Assembly (NCBI GenBank): GCA_942486035.1 | Contig: CALNXK010000317.1 | Coordinates: 155,001 to 219,000 of the forward strand | DNA from: Porites lobata | Taxonomy: Eukaryota; Cnidaria; Anthozoa; Scleractinia; Poritidae | Direction: 5' to 3' | DNA: 64,000 nt | Shown here: piece by piece, positions 54,618 through 64,000 of the stretch | Layout: every line of letters begins with the position of its first letter | Position numbering within the stretch: the stretch's first letter is position 1 | Program-made: the position numbers and the translations under genes | Notes under the pieces: model-generated | What the model saw: the letters and a program-made list of their open reading frames with translations, nothing else | What the model was told of the DNA's origin: nothing | Databases searched by the model: none

Positions 54618-55050
54618 ATGATACTGTTAGTGAAATTGAGTTAGACAAACACGCAGTTTCCATCCCCTCAATCCCCAGACTATCAAATATCTTTACAGAA
54701 TTAAAGCCCATAAACCAATAGTAATCGTAATCTTGGAACTAAGCCAAAAAGATTGCCCTTCCTCTGCCCAAAAGAGGGGCAAAGACGTGAAATTGTGAGA
54801 CCGTCACGTCATTTAAAACTGAAATCAAATCCCATTGGCCTTTGGGTCACTGCTGGAGAATATATGTCACTGGTATGTTTTTAGATAGCATACAGCCTGG
54901 ATAGCATATATAAAATTTAAGTCAGATTTTATTTTTTTTATTTTTTTATTTTTTTTTATTTAATGTATAGAATATAGTGTAAAGTTTATAATTTTCGTAG
55001 CGTTTAGTTTAGATTGTATAATTTGATATTTTGTCATTATTATTTGTAAT

Positions 55051-55193
55051 GGTAACAGGACTGAGTGGAGTCCAACTCGGTCTGTAATCATACGAGTGAT
55101 TAACAAAATCGGACGACCGCGTAGCGGGAGTCTGATTTGTTTAATCACGAGTATGGTTGCAGACCGAATTGGACGCCACGAAGTTCTGTTACC
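55051..55193. repeat. 143-bp foldback, copy B
   Basis: Counterpart of 22852-22994. Confidence 0.6.
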
Positions 55194-55663
55194 AATTAAT
55201 CATAACTTTAACAAAATTTGTGATATAAATTTTTTAAATCAAAACACAAAAAATTCGAAATTTTGTTTTGCTAGCAGTGAAAAAAAAAAGCCATTTCAGC
55301 GCGCGCGTGATGGCCCGTACTGTCCAATTACTTAGGCATGGCGCGTACTGTCCTATTAAACTGTCCAATTAAGGCTGAAACCAGGGCAGTTGATAGCCAA
55401 TCAGATTTGACAATTTTGTTATAGTTATGATTATGTTAGTAATACGTTTTGCACGCCTCTAATGGAAGCCCAGCTTTAGTTGAGTTGGCTAGAATGGCTA
55501 CATAAAGTTTATCCCCACTCTCTTATCTTATCTTATCTTATCTTATAAAATAAAATAAAATAAAATAAAAATACCTTTAACTCGTAAGGTGGACGTTTAT
55601 CTTAAAACCATCAGATTTACTTTTTCTTGCTCTTTTCCCTATGTCCGACCCTATGCTACCTAG

Positions 55664-55786
55664 ATACCGATGAATGCAACAACGGCAGCCACGATTGCCA
55701 CCAAAATGCAACTTGTGTAAATACTGCTGGACACTTTAATTGCAAGTGTGAACCGGGTTTCACTGGAAACGGGCGAAATTGTTCAG
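55664..55786 (+). CDS. Last visible EGF_CA exon, copy B
   Basis: A 123-bp phase 1-1 exon between cctag| and |gtaaag, DTDECNNGSHDCHQ, same encoded module as 23432-23554. Confidence 0.9.
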
Positions 55787-55866
55787 GTAAAGTTTTCTTT
55801 TTTACATTTGTGCGATGACTCAAGGAGCGTCCCCCGCTTCCACTTCCCGGGAAAGCTTGCTGACAG

Positions 55867-56048
55867 GGGAACGCGAAGCATTTTTCCAATTGGAGGAACT
55901 AGTAGTAGACTATGTTGAAACTTCACCTCATTTTGGATTTCCCTGGATTTCCCGCATACTAATTTGGATTTCCTTCATACTAATTAAGTGCCTTCCTCCA
56001 TATATAATGAAGTGGATAGGTTTACTAATGAGCGTCACTCTACTATAA
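55867..56048 (+). CDS. Possible exon after the EGF array, copy B
   Basis: After a potential acceptor (tgacag|) phase 1 continues into GEREAFFQLEELVVDYVETSP, open to a stop at 56048. The same acceptor region is present but stop-damaged in A (23635). The reading is related to the second frame of the chimeric exons. There is no clear donor and no recognised domain, so this may be a terminal exon, a fossil, or chance. Confidence 0.3.
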
Positions 56049-56094
56049 TAAGAACAATAGGCTTGCCTAGACTTGCCCAGGTTCTTTTAACCCC

Positions 56095-56228
56095 GATTGG
56101 ATAGTAAACAATCTATTATGTGTTTAAAATAAAAGCGGGCTCTCCGTTCAGCATATTAATCTTGCAATCGGTTTGCTAAGGAAAAAAGTCTTACTACCAC
56201 CAATATTTTTTAAAACATCGCTTCAAAC
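56095..56228 (+). promoter_or_regulatory. Putative promoter of the GRF gene, copy B
   Basis: GATTGGATAGT at 56095-56105, tttaaaataaaag about 20 bases on and ttcagc thereafter, as in copy A. Confidence 0.4.
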
Positions 56229-57191
56229 ATGCAAGTCGAAATGAACGCTTCAGAAGATAAAGCCAGTTCCTTACCCGGTCAGTTCTGCCCGTTTCATCCC
56301 CGCTCAACGTTGGAATTGGTAGAAAAAGCAAAAGGATTTTGCTATGTGTACTGCCCCGAGAAAATGTGTTTTATGTTTGCCCCTGCTTCAGAATGGAAAG
56401 GGGACATAAAGTGGATCGCGCATCATACACACTCTGATGTGAAAAAATATGCAGCTCAGTTGGTCTGTGATTTTTCTAACAAGCTAGCATTGAGAAAAAG
56501 TAAACAGCCTTGGAGCCAGGATCGAATATTTCTGACATGCTACAAAAAAGAGTGTGGATTTTTCCTGTGGATAGACCAGCCAATATCGCATGGTATCAAG
56601 GATCGCCTCTCGTATTCACCTCACCCACGGGTCACAAGATTTCAACCTTATGGGGAGATAAAGGAGATATTTGAAAAACATAGCCAAGAGGCTAAACAGA
56701 AAGCATTTATCTAACACCAGCGCCATACACGCAAATGTGACGAAGGCTTTAAAATGTGTGACGACGGTTTTAACAGTCCAGAAAGTCCCAACATCTTTCA
56801 TGGGCTTAGATACAGAGAATGGATGCATGAAGTATGGGAATCGTACAAGTTTTATGTCCAAAAAATGAAAGAAGACTCTCGAGACGACCCAGATGCTACA
56901 CTTTGTTTAGAGAAAGATGATGTACTGAGTCAGGCGTACTACAAGTGCGCGAGAGAGGACGGGCATCACCCCGAAAGTTACCAGGTGTTGAAGGTTTTGT
57001 ATGAAAGACACATTGAAGGCAAACACGTACCTTTTCAACCTTATGTTATCACCCCTGAAGAACGTGAAGAGATTGAAAACGATAAACAGTTGCCTTCTTA
57101 TTCTAGAGCGTTTGCACAAGATGCACGCAGATCAAAATGTATTGCTATGCTTAACATTATGAGGACCCCTAGGTCTTCCTGTTTGTTCTAA
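56229..57191 (+). pseudogene. Tandem GRF-type zinc-finger gene, copy B, one internal stop
   Basis: Full 320-codon length with both zinc-finger blocks intact (C-x2-H...C-x4-C, and C-x-FS in place of C-x-CS: the second cysteine of block two, C82 in A, is Phe here). A TAA replaces a CAA at codon 162 (56712-56714), after which the same frame runs to the natural TAA at 57189-57191, which overlaps an AATAAA (57191-57196). Unless the stop is read through, the product is a 161-residue N-terminal piece. So this copy lost both a zinc ligand and its C-terminal half, but kept the tail that A lost. Confidence 0.8.
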
Positions 57192-57271
57192 ATAAAAATG
57201 TTACATCGCTGCCAATGTGGAAATAGAGCTGTCTTGAGATCCTTTGAAAGATTTTTAAAGTTTTTGTGTGA

Positions 57272-57285
57272 AATAAAGTTTTATT
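57272..57285. terminator. Back-to-back polyadenylation signals, copy B
   Basis: AATAAAgtTTTATT, as at 25047. Confidence 0.55.
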
Positions 57286-57413
57286 CATCTTTACACCCCG
57301 TTAGTCACTAATTATGTTTAACAAATGTTTGACTCGAGCTCTAAAATTTGCATGTGAACTAGCTCGTGTGCCTTTTGTTTGACAAACAATAAGTCATACA
57401 CAACACCTACTCT

Positions 57414-57533
57414 GATTGGATAGTCCCAGATGTATTGTTCAGTGTCTATAACAAGACCTGAAGACCACATGCGAGCTATTTTATGCGAAGTCTTGTTCAA
57501 GTTCGAGTCTCAGAACGTCAGTTCCGTTTACCC

Positions 57534-57564
<31 letters not shown>

Positions 57565-57571
57565 AAACAAT
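57414..57571 (+). promoter_or_regulatory. Putative promoter and CAA leader of ORF2, copy B
   Basis: GATTGGATAGT at 57414-57424, tctataac at about 57444, and a (CAA)n leader at 57533-57566 just before the ATG. The CAA tract is longer than in A. Confidence 0.4.
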
Positions 57572-58141
57572 ATGGCTGACAAGTTTACTGTTGGAACCCC
57601 AAACACCCTCGAAAAAGTGTGGAATATTGATGTCGAAAGAGAATATCGGAAACTTAGCTACCCGTTTCAAAACCCGGAACGGAACAATGGAATTATCAAA
57701 GAAAGCTTAAGACAATTAAAAATGTTCATACACCAGCAGAGCACAACAATCACGTTTCATTGCTTTTTCGGAGAGAATTTAAGCGAATTTGAAATCGCCT
57801 GGGAGGTGATAAGTCTCCTCCTGGAACTTTTACAGAACGTGATGAAACAAAAAGATGAAGCATTCGCCAAGGTGGTGTGGATACAAATAGCACACCTGAT
57901 CAAAATGGTCCAGTTTCGATGTGGAAGCAAATTCACTGTTTTACCCACGGACGGTATAAACTCTGACCAATGGAGACGCGAGTATCCTGCAAACCGCGAG
58001 CCTAGTCAACTCACCAGAATTCGAAAGATTAGGAGAAAACGCAAAATACGAGACCTTAAAGCACTGAAAAGTCAAGAACCCAAGCGATCCAAACACCAGC
58101 GACAGCATGGAGTTATCGAGAATCGGACACTTTTTAATTAG
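57572..58141 (+). CDS. ORF2: intact intronless gene for a basic 189-aa protein
   Basis: ATG after a CAA-rich leader (aaaacaATATGG context), 189 codons, no intron. Starts MADKFTVGTPNTLEKVWNID. The middle (residues about 45-120) looks helical and hydrophobic (FEIAWEVISLLLELLQNVM). Residues about 140-180 are very basic (RIRKIRRKRKIRD, PKRSKHQRQ), suggesting a nuclear-localisation or nucleic-acid-binding tail. I recognise no family. AATAAA lies four bases after the stop (58145-58150), as compact as in the GRF gene 0.4 kb upstream, and both share a promoter motif, so I infer they work as a pair. Copy A is destroyed by two insertions and the inverted copy C lacks ORF2, so this is the only intact member in the window. 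Viral or transposon origin is possible but unproven. Confidence 0.65.
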   Translation: MADKFTVGTPNTLEKVWNIDVEREYRKLSYPFQNPERNNGIIKESLRQLKMFIHQQSTTITFHCFFGENLSEFEIAWEVISLLLELLQNVMKQKDEAFAKVVWIQIAHLIKMVQFRCGSKFTVLPTDGINSDQWRREYPANREPSQLTRIRKIRRKRKIRDLKALKSQEPKRSKHQRQHGVIENRTLFN

Positions 58142-58683
58142 TAGAATAAATGTCCTACCGTGAGAATCGATGCACTGTGAATTTAAAAAAAAAAAAGGAA
58201 ATAAAACGTTTTTGTCTATAATCATTGTTACTCGTTCCGTTCACCAGTAGTCATTTGCATCTGACCGGCCTATGCCTCTTCTGTGTTCTCATAAATTAAT
58301 CAAAGCTGGTAGACTCAGACACCAAAACATACATTACAACTTTTGCTACGGGAGAAAATTTAGTTTCGCGTTGAACAACAAAACGTAACGGAGTGAACTG
58401 AATTGTAATATTAAACAATTTCTTATAATAAACATTCAGATAGTTGTCGTTCTTTTTAAAGAGGGGTAACCACAGAGGCGTCTACGGTTCGCAGGCTAAA
58501 ATGATTCACCAGGAAAATCACAACGTGGTCATAAAGGTGACGCCAGCGTCATATTGCCTTGTGGTCACCTTTGAACTAATTCGGCATGGAGTCCTCTAAA
58601 ACAAAAGCGATCTGAAACCAAGAAGAACTTTAAGCGTAACATTTAGCTATTAAGCAGGAGAAGACATGAAATCCGTTGCGTAT
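58142..58683. other. Spacer between ORF2 and the LRR pseudogene, copy B
   Basis: Holds the ORF2 polyadenylation signal (58145-58150) and AT-rich DNA; convergent genes meet here. No frame of note. Confidence 0.45.
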
Positions 58684-59347
58684 TTACAAGGCAGTGACAT
58701 CAAATACTACGTGTTCCTCGCTATCAGCGTCAAAATTGAACAGACTTAGTTCACAGGAAATCGGAAGTGTTCTGGTACGATGTCTTGTTTTGCACAGTTT
58801 TACAACACCTTTCAAACAAAGGATAATAACCGGCATTAATAAAACGGATGAAAACAAAACAGTCATATAAATAATTATGGACGTTGCAGAGTGTGATGAT
58901 GGTAGAATCTTGTAGTCGTTGTTGGTTGGGCTAGTTTGCTAGTCTTTAGAGTTTTTCTGGTGGGAGTTCCAGCGTGTGATGATGGTAGTCTTGTAGTCTA
59001 GAGTTTTTCTGGTCACTGCGATTTCACAGTCAATGATTACTCCAAATATTGTCTTGTCCGGGAATCCTTTACAGTCGAACGGATTGTCCCTCAGATCCAC
59101 CATTTTTAAATTAGGGAGTTGTTCCTTCAACACCGAAAACTTTACTTGAGACAATAAATTATGTCTCAAGTTCAGTGTAGTGTAGTTTACCAGTGGAACT
59201 GAATTAGGTACCACCATCAAAGTCGATTAGTCGCAGCTCCTCCTTGCAGTAACATCTGTTTTTTAACCACCTCATCCCCCAAATATCAACACAAAACAAG
59301 CAGAAGAATAAAACAACCCACCAAAGAGTTCCTAGAAATCCACCCAT
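58684..59347 (-). pseudogene. LRR transmembrane protein pseudogene, copy B
   Basis: Same structure as 27580-28243: signal peptide from the ATG at 59347, frameshift before the LRR, in-frame TAG at 58939-58941, then the transmembrane segment and tail. Between the two copies the substitutions I noted include missense changes (for example VNFS/VKFS, LVII/PVII), as expected for a sequence without constraint. Alternatively an unrecognised small intron could hide the frameshift. Confidence 0.65.
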
Positions 59348-59895
59348 CTTGCTTTAAAATCTCCCATGTATAACCACAGGTAACCCAGGCTTTGTGATAG
59401 TACCACAGTACGGTTCCAGTAAAATTACACTGTTTGTATGGGGTAAAAATACCATCCTAAAATTTCTAGGAAATACTGAGTAAAGATCAATGAAATTTAC
59501 TCTGCATTTAATTGTTGTTGTCCTTATTGCTCCAACGACGTTCCGTGATAATTTGCAGTAATTTGTTCAAATTCACTCTATATACAATAATAATGTACAA
59601 GGTAGGAAACACGAGAGGCCAACGGAAAATAAACATGCCAGGATCGTAGAAATAGGATAGCAGCAGTTATAGAAACCAATGAAGCTTTCCCAGATAGAGA
59701 AACGAATCCCACAGAGACTTTGACAAACTCGAAGGATATAATCCAAACAGACCGAGAATATGCTCGCCGAAGCAGCCGGGCCAGATCAACGCGCGGCCAG
59801 GAAAATGAGGCCTGGGCACTGTACAAAAAAAATCCACCCCGGGAGTCCTGAGGTGACCTTTCTGGGGACCGATACATCATTTGCCCAAAGCCACC

Positions 59896-59973
59896 TAGTC
59901 TGCTACACAGCCGTTTTTAGTGTCGTCGCGCAGCGTTGCGTGACGACACTAAAAACGGCTGTGTAGCAGACTA
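59896..59973. mobile_element. 78-bp palindromic MITE
   Basis: TAGTCTGCTACACAGCCG and its complement form a near-perfect hairpin with a 12-base loop. The 9-bp target duplication AAAGCCACC is at 59887-59895 and 59974-59982. The opposite arm (about 60966-60980, gagggtggctttggg) has the empty site. Confidence 0.88.
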
Positions 59974-60013
59974 AAAGCCACCCTACCCTGCTGAAAAAAT
60001 ACTTGATAGAAGG

Positions 60014-60224
60014 CAATAGACCATCTTACAGTTGTGGATGGAAGCGAGGCTGAGGGTGACCTTGGTTTGACACAAACCTTCTTGCTTTATTATGTAAATC
60101 AAGTTATTCTTATGCTGACTAGTATTTTTCAAGAACAATTTCCATAACAAAGAAAAGAAGGTTTGTATCAAAACAAGGTCACCCTTAGCCTCGCTTCCAT
60201 CCATAACTGTAAAATGGCCCATTG
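60014..60224. mobile_element. 211-bp foldback MITE
   Basis: Arms caata.gaccat.ttacagtt.tggatggaagcgaggct.agggtgaccttg and complement. The other arm of the inverted duplication reads straight through (gaaggcaattgttct, complement at about 60937-60951), so it is an insertion. The exact target duplication is unclear. Confidence 0.7.
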
Positions 60225-60240
60225 TTCTACCTAGCCGTAC

Positions 60241-60915
60241 CACCCTGGCCTGTTATAAAGATGTTATGTCCCTCTTGAACTATATTCAGCGCCTGGCGCT
60301 GGTCCTCATAAAGTCTATCAAACATCAATTGGGCAAGGTTATAAGGGCAAAGGAAATAACAAAGAAGGAGGATTTACTTTAAACGAGCAAAAGATATGTG
60401 AATTTTGGCTCTTACCGCGGCATTTGTACAACAGGACCAAATTCAAAGATAGGTGTCACGATGGTTTACATATTTAACTGATAGAATGTCCGGTTGTATT
60501 GACAAGAAGTCGGCGTGTTACGGCCGCATTAATCGCTAAATATGTTAATCGTGCTAGTTCTTTGTTTACTGGTGCACATGTCTTTCACATTCGTCTCAGT
60601 CATCGCAATTCATATTCTGTTGGAATTTTCTGTATAATTTTTGACTTAAGTTTGTAAGCTTCACCGTTTATTTACGATAGTTTCGCTCGAGAGTTCACAG
60701 CAACAGTATCTCAGTCATCATGTACCTTTTGTTCAACTTTGTTTTTAGCCCGCCGTCTAAGTATTTCGTGTTGTTGTTTCATTAGTTTCATTACTGTTAT
60801 TTGCATTCCTTAGTAAAAGAAATGGGGCGCCTTGTAACTCGGCAGACTCTCCTGATTATAGTTAGTTTTTTTAGCCATTTAAATTTAGGCGCGTGTGCGG
60901 GGTTTGCTCTGGCGA
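60241..60915. other. Loop of the inverted duplication
   Basis: About 675 bp of AT-rich DNA with no recognisable gene or repeat. Confidence 0.4.
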
Positions 60916-61556
60916 ACTGTGATTGGCTAGGAAGAACAATTGCCTTCTATCAAGTATTTTTCAGCAGGGGAGGGTGGCTTTGGGCAAATGATGTATCGGT
61001 CCCCAAAAAGATCACCCCAGGACTCCCGGGATGGAATTTTTTTGTACTGTGCCCAGGCCTCATTTTCTTGGCCGCGCGTTGATCTGGCCCGGCTGCTTCG
61101 GCGAGCATATTCTCGGTCTGTTTGGATTATATCCTTCGAGTTTGTCAAAGTCTGTGGGATTCGTTTCTCTATCTGGGAAAGCTTCATTGGTTTCTATATC
61201 TGTTGCTATCCTATTTCTACGATCCTGGCATGTTTATTTTCCGTTGGAGTTCGAATTTCCTGGAAAAAATTGTGTTGAATGAGAGCATGTCGGCGAAAAT
61301 GGCCTCTCGTGTTTCCTACCTTGTATATTATTATTGTAGATAGAGTGAATTTGAACAAATTACTGAAAATTGTCACGAAACTTCGTTGGAGCAATAAGGA
61401 CAACAACAATTAAATGCAGAGTAAGTTTCATTGATCTTTATTTAGTATTTCCTAGAAATTTTAGGATGGTATTTTTACCCCATACAAACACTGTAATTTT
61501 ACTGGAACGGTACTGTGGTACTATCACAGAGTCTGGGTGACCTGTGGTGTAACATG
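60916..61556 (-). repeat. Right arm of the inverted duplication
   Basis: Reverse complement of 59365-60240 without its two MITEs, and with 56 bases (gaaaatggcctctcg side, about 61250-61305) that the left arm has lost but segment A keeps. So the right arm was not copied from the present left arm. Confidence 0.85.
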
Positions 61557-62517
61557 AAATGTGAGGATGTGTTAGAATAGAAATTTGAGAATTTGGGGAA
61601 AAAATAGGCGAACAAAAGAGCTTACCACAAGAAATTTGTCGCTAATTTAACGCGAAACGACAGCTAAAAACGCCAAAAACACCACATTTTAGAGTTGTGT
61701 TTTTTTCCCTAGGCTCTTTGATTTATGGAAAAAATTGTTTTAGGTCCCACCTCTTTCTCGTAAAAACGAACCGCATTGGTGTTTTGTAGTTTAGCAAATT
61801 GAAACCAATATTTTCGTTCTATCCCCGATAACTCATGGACTCGAGTTAAATGATCTGCTAATCGAACTAAAATGATTGAATTCAACCAATGATTTATTTA
61901 CAAACTATGAACAAATAACATTTTTTAGACATTTAGGAAACTCTTTTATATATTATGCTATTTACAAACTAGAGAAAACGAAAATTATTTACAAAATCTA
62001 TTTTTTCACAATCTTTACAACCTTTCACCTTTCAAATGAGTAAAAACTGTTTGCGACACAAAATTTATCTTTAATTTAACACGAAACGACAGCCAAAAAC
62101 GCCAAAAGCGCCAAACACGCCACATTTTAGCGTTGAGTTTTTTTTCCTGCGCGTGGAGATCTCGCGTGTAAGTCGTGCGCGTCGAGTCAGGAAACAAGAC
62201 ACGATTAATGAATTTGAATACTTTTTTATGCCGTTTTCCTACAGTATTTGGCAAATACATAAGAATTCTAGATCACGTGAGTAAAATCAGGCCATTTCAT
62301 TCAATTCCATTTGAGTTTCAGGGATTCGAAAATCGGCCCCAAATTTGTTTCCCCCCTTTCCGTATCTTTTACTGTAAGCCGATCTTGCGAGCCTCTTGGT
62401 TTGCGGTCAATAGAATGTGTAACGAAACTGTAACGCGATAAAAAAAACCCATTTTTTCAGAGGTTTTCGACGGGTTTTGATGTTCTAACGACAAACACAT
62501 CTCCTCTGGACCCTGTG
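61557..62517. other. Unassigned DNA between the inverted arm and copy C
   Basis: Where copies A and B have the LRR gene and ORF2, this stretch has unrelated AT-rich sequence with an internal direct repeat (about 61645-61705 and 62072-62135: ttaacgcgaaacgacagctaaaaacgccaaaa). No gene seen. Confidence 0.4.
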
Positions 62518-64000
62518 ATCAGAGTAGGTGTTGTGTATGACTTATTGTTTTGTCAAACAAAAGGCACACGAGCTAGTTCACATGCAAATTTTAGAGCTCG
62601 AGTCAAACATTTGTTAAACATAATTAGTGACTAACGCGGTGTAAAGATGAATAAAACTTTATTTCACACAAAAACTTTAAAAATCTTTCAAAGGATCTCA
62701 AGACAGCTCTATTTCCACATTGGCAGCGATGTAACATTTTTATTTAGAACAAACAGGAAGACCTAGGGTTCCTTATACATGTATTGTTAAGCATAGCAAA
62801 ACATTTTGGTCTGCGTGCATCTTGTGCAAACGCTCTAGAATAAGAAGGTAACTGTTTATCGTTTTCAATCTCTTCACGTTCTTCAGGGGTGATAACATAA
62901 GGTTGAAAAGGTACGTGTTTGCCTTCAATGTGTCTTTCATACAAAACCTTCAACACCCGGTAACTTTCGGGGTGATGCCCGTCCTCTCTCGCGTACTTGT
63001 AGTACGCCTGACTCAGTACATCATTTTCTCTAAACTAAGTGTAGCATCTGGGTCGTCTCGAGAGTCTTCTTTCATTTTTTGGACATAAAACTTGTACGAT
63101 TCCCATACTTCATGCATCCATTCTCTGTATCTAAGCCCATGAAAGATGTTGGGACTTCCTAGACTGTTAAAACCGTTGTCACACATTTTAAAGCCTTCGT
63201 CACATTTGCGTGTATGGCGCTGGTGTTGGATAAATGCTTTCTGTTTAGCCTCTTGGCTATGTTTTTCAAATATCTCCTTTATCTCCCCATAAGGTTGGAA
63301 TCTTGTGACCCGTGGCTGAGGTGAATACGAGAGTCGATCCTTGATACCATGCGATATTGGCTGGTCTATCCACAGGAAAAAACCACACCTCCTAATGGGG
63401 GCTTTTTTGTAGCATGTCAGAAACATTCGATCCTGGCTCCAAGGCTGTTTACGTTTTCTCAATGCTAGCTTGTTAGAACAATTACAGACCAACTGAGGTG
63501 CATATTTTTTCACATCAGAGTGTGTATGATGCTCGATCCACTCTATGTCCTCTTTCCATTCTGAAGCAGGGGCAAACATAAAACACATTTTCTCGGGGCA
63601 GTACACATAGCAAAATCCTTGCGCTTTTTCTACCAATTCCAACGTTGAGCGGGGATGAAACGGGCAGAACTGACCGGGTAAGGAACTGGCTTTATCTTCT
63701 GAAGCGCTCATTTCGACTTGCATGTTTGAAGCGATGTTTTAAAAAATATTGGTGGTAGTAAGACTTTTTTTCCTTAGCAAACCGATTGCAAGATTAATAT
63801 GCTGAACGGAGAGCCCGCTTTTATTTTAAACACATAATAGATTGTTTACTATCCAATCGGGGTTAAAACAGCGCGGGCAAGTCTAGGCAAGCCTATTGTT
63901 CCTATTGTACTTCATTATATATGGAGGAAGGCACTTAATTAGTATGGAGGAAATCCAAATTAGTATGCGGGAAATCCAAGGGGAATCCAAAATGAGGTTA
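62518..64000 (-). repeat. Segment C: inverted partial copy of the GRF cassette
   Basis: Reverse complement of about 23700-25190 in A. One end falls exactly within the GATTGG promoter motif of ORF2 (62518, atcagagtagg), so the ORF2 gene itself is missing. The other end runs off the window. Confidence 0.88.
62744..63723 (-). pseudogene. Tandem GRF-type zinc-finger gene, copy C, insertion and frameshift
   Basis: From the ATG at 63723 the frame matches A and B through the first zinc-finger block. Around 63385-63410 a short insertion changes the loop between the last two cysteines of block two (YKKAPIRRCGFF), altering the zinc-site spacing. A one-base deletion near 63032 (gaaaatgat for gaaagatgat) ends the frame at LEKMMY. 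The rest of the C-terminal part is readable from 62956 to the natural stop at 62744. It keeps both cysteines of the CxC (CNCS), which B has lost. Confidence 0.8.

Larger units (their letters stand above)
47804..59744 (+). repeat. Segment B of the A/B duplication
   Basis: Matches 1-28704 in order and orientation. It lacks A's array expansion, the 'CAGGAGCCC' transposon and all five 703-bp MITEs, and instead has its own insertions (54201-54617, the 59896-59973 palindrome) and a 78-bp tandem duplication. For the transposons it is the ancestral state. Confidence 0.9.
59365..60240 (+). repeat. Left arm of a large inverted duplication
   Basis: Pairs with 60916-61556 in reverse complement. The arm holds the block upstream of the LRR gene plus gccgaagcagccgggccagatcaacgcgcg and more. 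It is longer than its partner because of two MITEs (59896-59973, 60014-60224), for both of which the partner has the empty site. Confidence 0.85.

Noticed and set aside
60927..61343. Several overlapping 70-110 codon frames in the right inverted arm
   Set aside because: Different phases are open in each copy, indels between copies are not multiples of three, and a start is not conserved; not supported as a gene.
1..64000. CRISPR arrays, bacterial operons, rRNA genes
   Set aside because: No regularly spaced short repeats with unique spacers, no ribosome-binding-site gene clusters, and no rRNA-like sequence; spliced EGF exons and LTR/TIR elements show a eukaryotic nuclear origin.

Overview
The window looks like eukaryotic (metazoan) nuclear DNA, most likely from a cnidarian and probably an anthozoan such as a stony coral. 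The reasons are: short GT-AG exons encoding calcium-binding EGF modules next to a PAN/apple domain (a common cnidarian extracellular architecture), an AT-rich intron landscape full of MITEs, and a BEL/Pao LTR retrotransposon. No species assignment is possible from sequence alone. There is no sign of bacterial organisation, CRISPR, rRNA or a convincing tRNA.

Layout. (1) 1-28704, 'segment A': 3' part of a PAN-EGF gene on the + strand, containing one EGF exon and an array of 123-bp EGF_CA exons. The array has been expanded by tandem duplication of 5.07-kb and 3.68-kb units, then followed by a cassette of two intronless genes (a tandem GRF-zinc-finger protein and a basic 189-aa protein, here called ORF2) and a minus-strand LRR-transmembrane pseudogene. 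(2) 29352-30736: a diverged stray copy of the transposon that fills the array introns; it preserves the empty sites of two nested insertions. (3) 32723-39240: a BEL/Pao element on the minus strand with 373-bp LTRs about 99% alike, carrying a MITE and broken coding. (4) 39241-47057: gene-poor DNA. (5) 47058-59744: the PAN exon followed by 'segment B', a second copy of everything in segment A but with only two EGF_CA pairs, an intact ORF2 and a broken GRF gene. (6) 59365-61556: an inverted duplication with a 0.7-kb loop. (7) 62518-64000: a third, inverted copy of the GRF gene.

A and B differ by a few percent and by clean, datable insertions. Sites occupied in one are empty in the other with target duplications visible, so the history can be read: A/B duplication, insertion of a 1.5-kb TIR transposon into the A intron, insertion of a TA-flanked 703-bp MITE into it, amplification of the EGF unit, duplication of a two-unit block, and spread of a further 1.38-kb element in two of four units. 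In all A units a third, decayed EGF exon lies upstream of the intact pair.

How the parts relate: the EGF exons are all phase 1-1 and can be added or skipped without changing frame, so the array behaves as a copy-number-variable extracellular stalk behind PAN-EGF. The GRF/ORF2 cassette is a separate unit: intronless, with a shared GATTGGATAGT promoter motif, a stop codon overlapping or abutting AATAAA, and three genomic copies of the GRF gene, all damaged. Its origin (captured virus, transposon cargo or host gene family) is not decided by the sequence.
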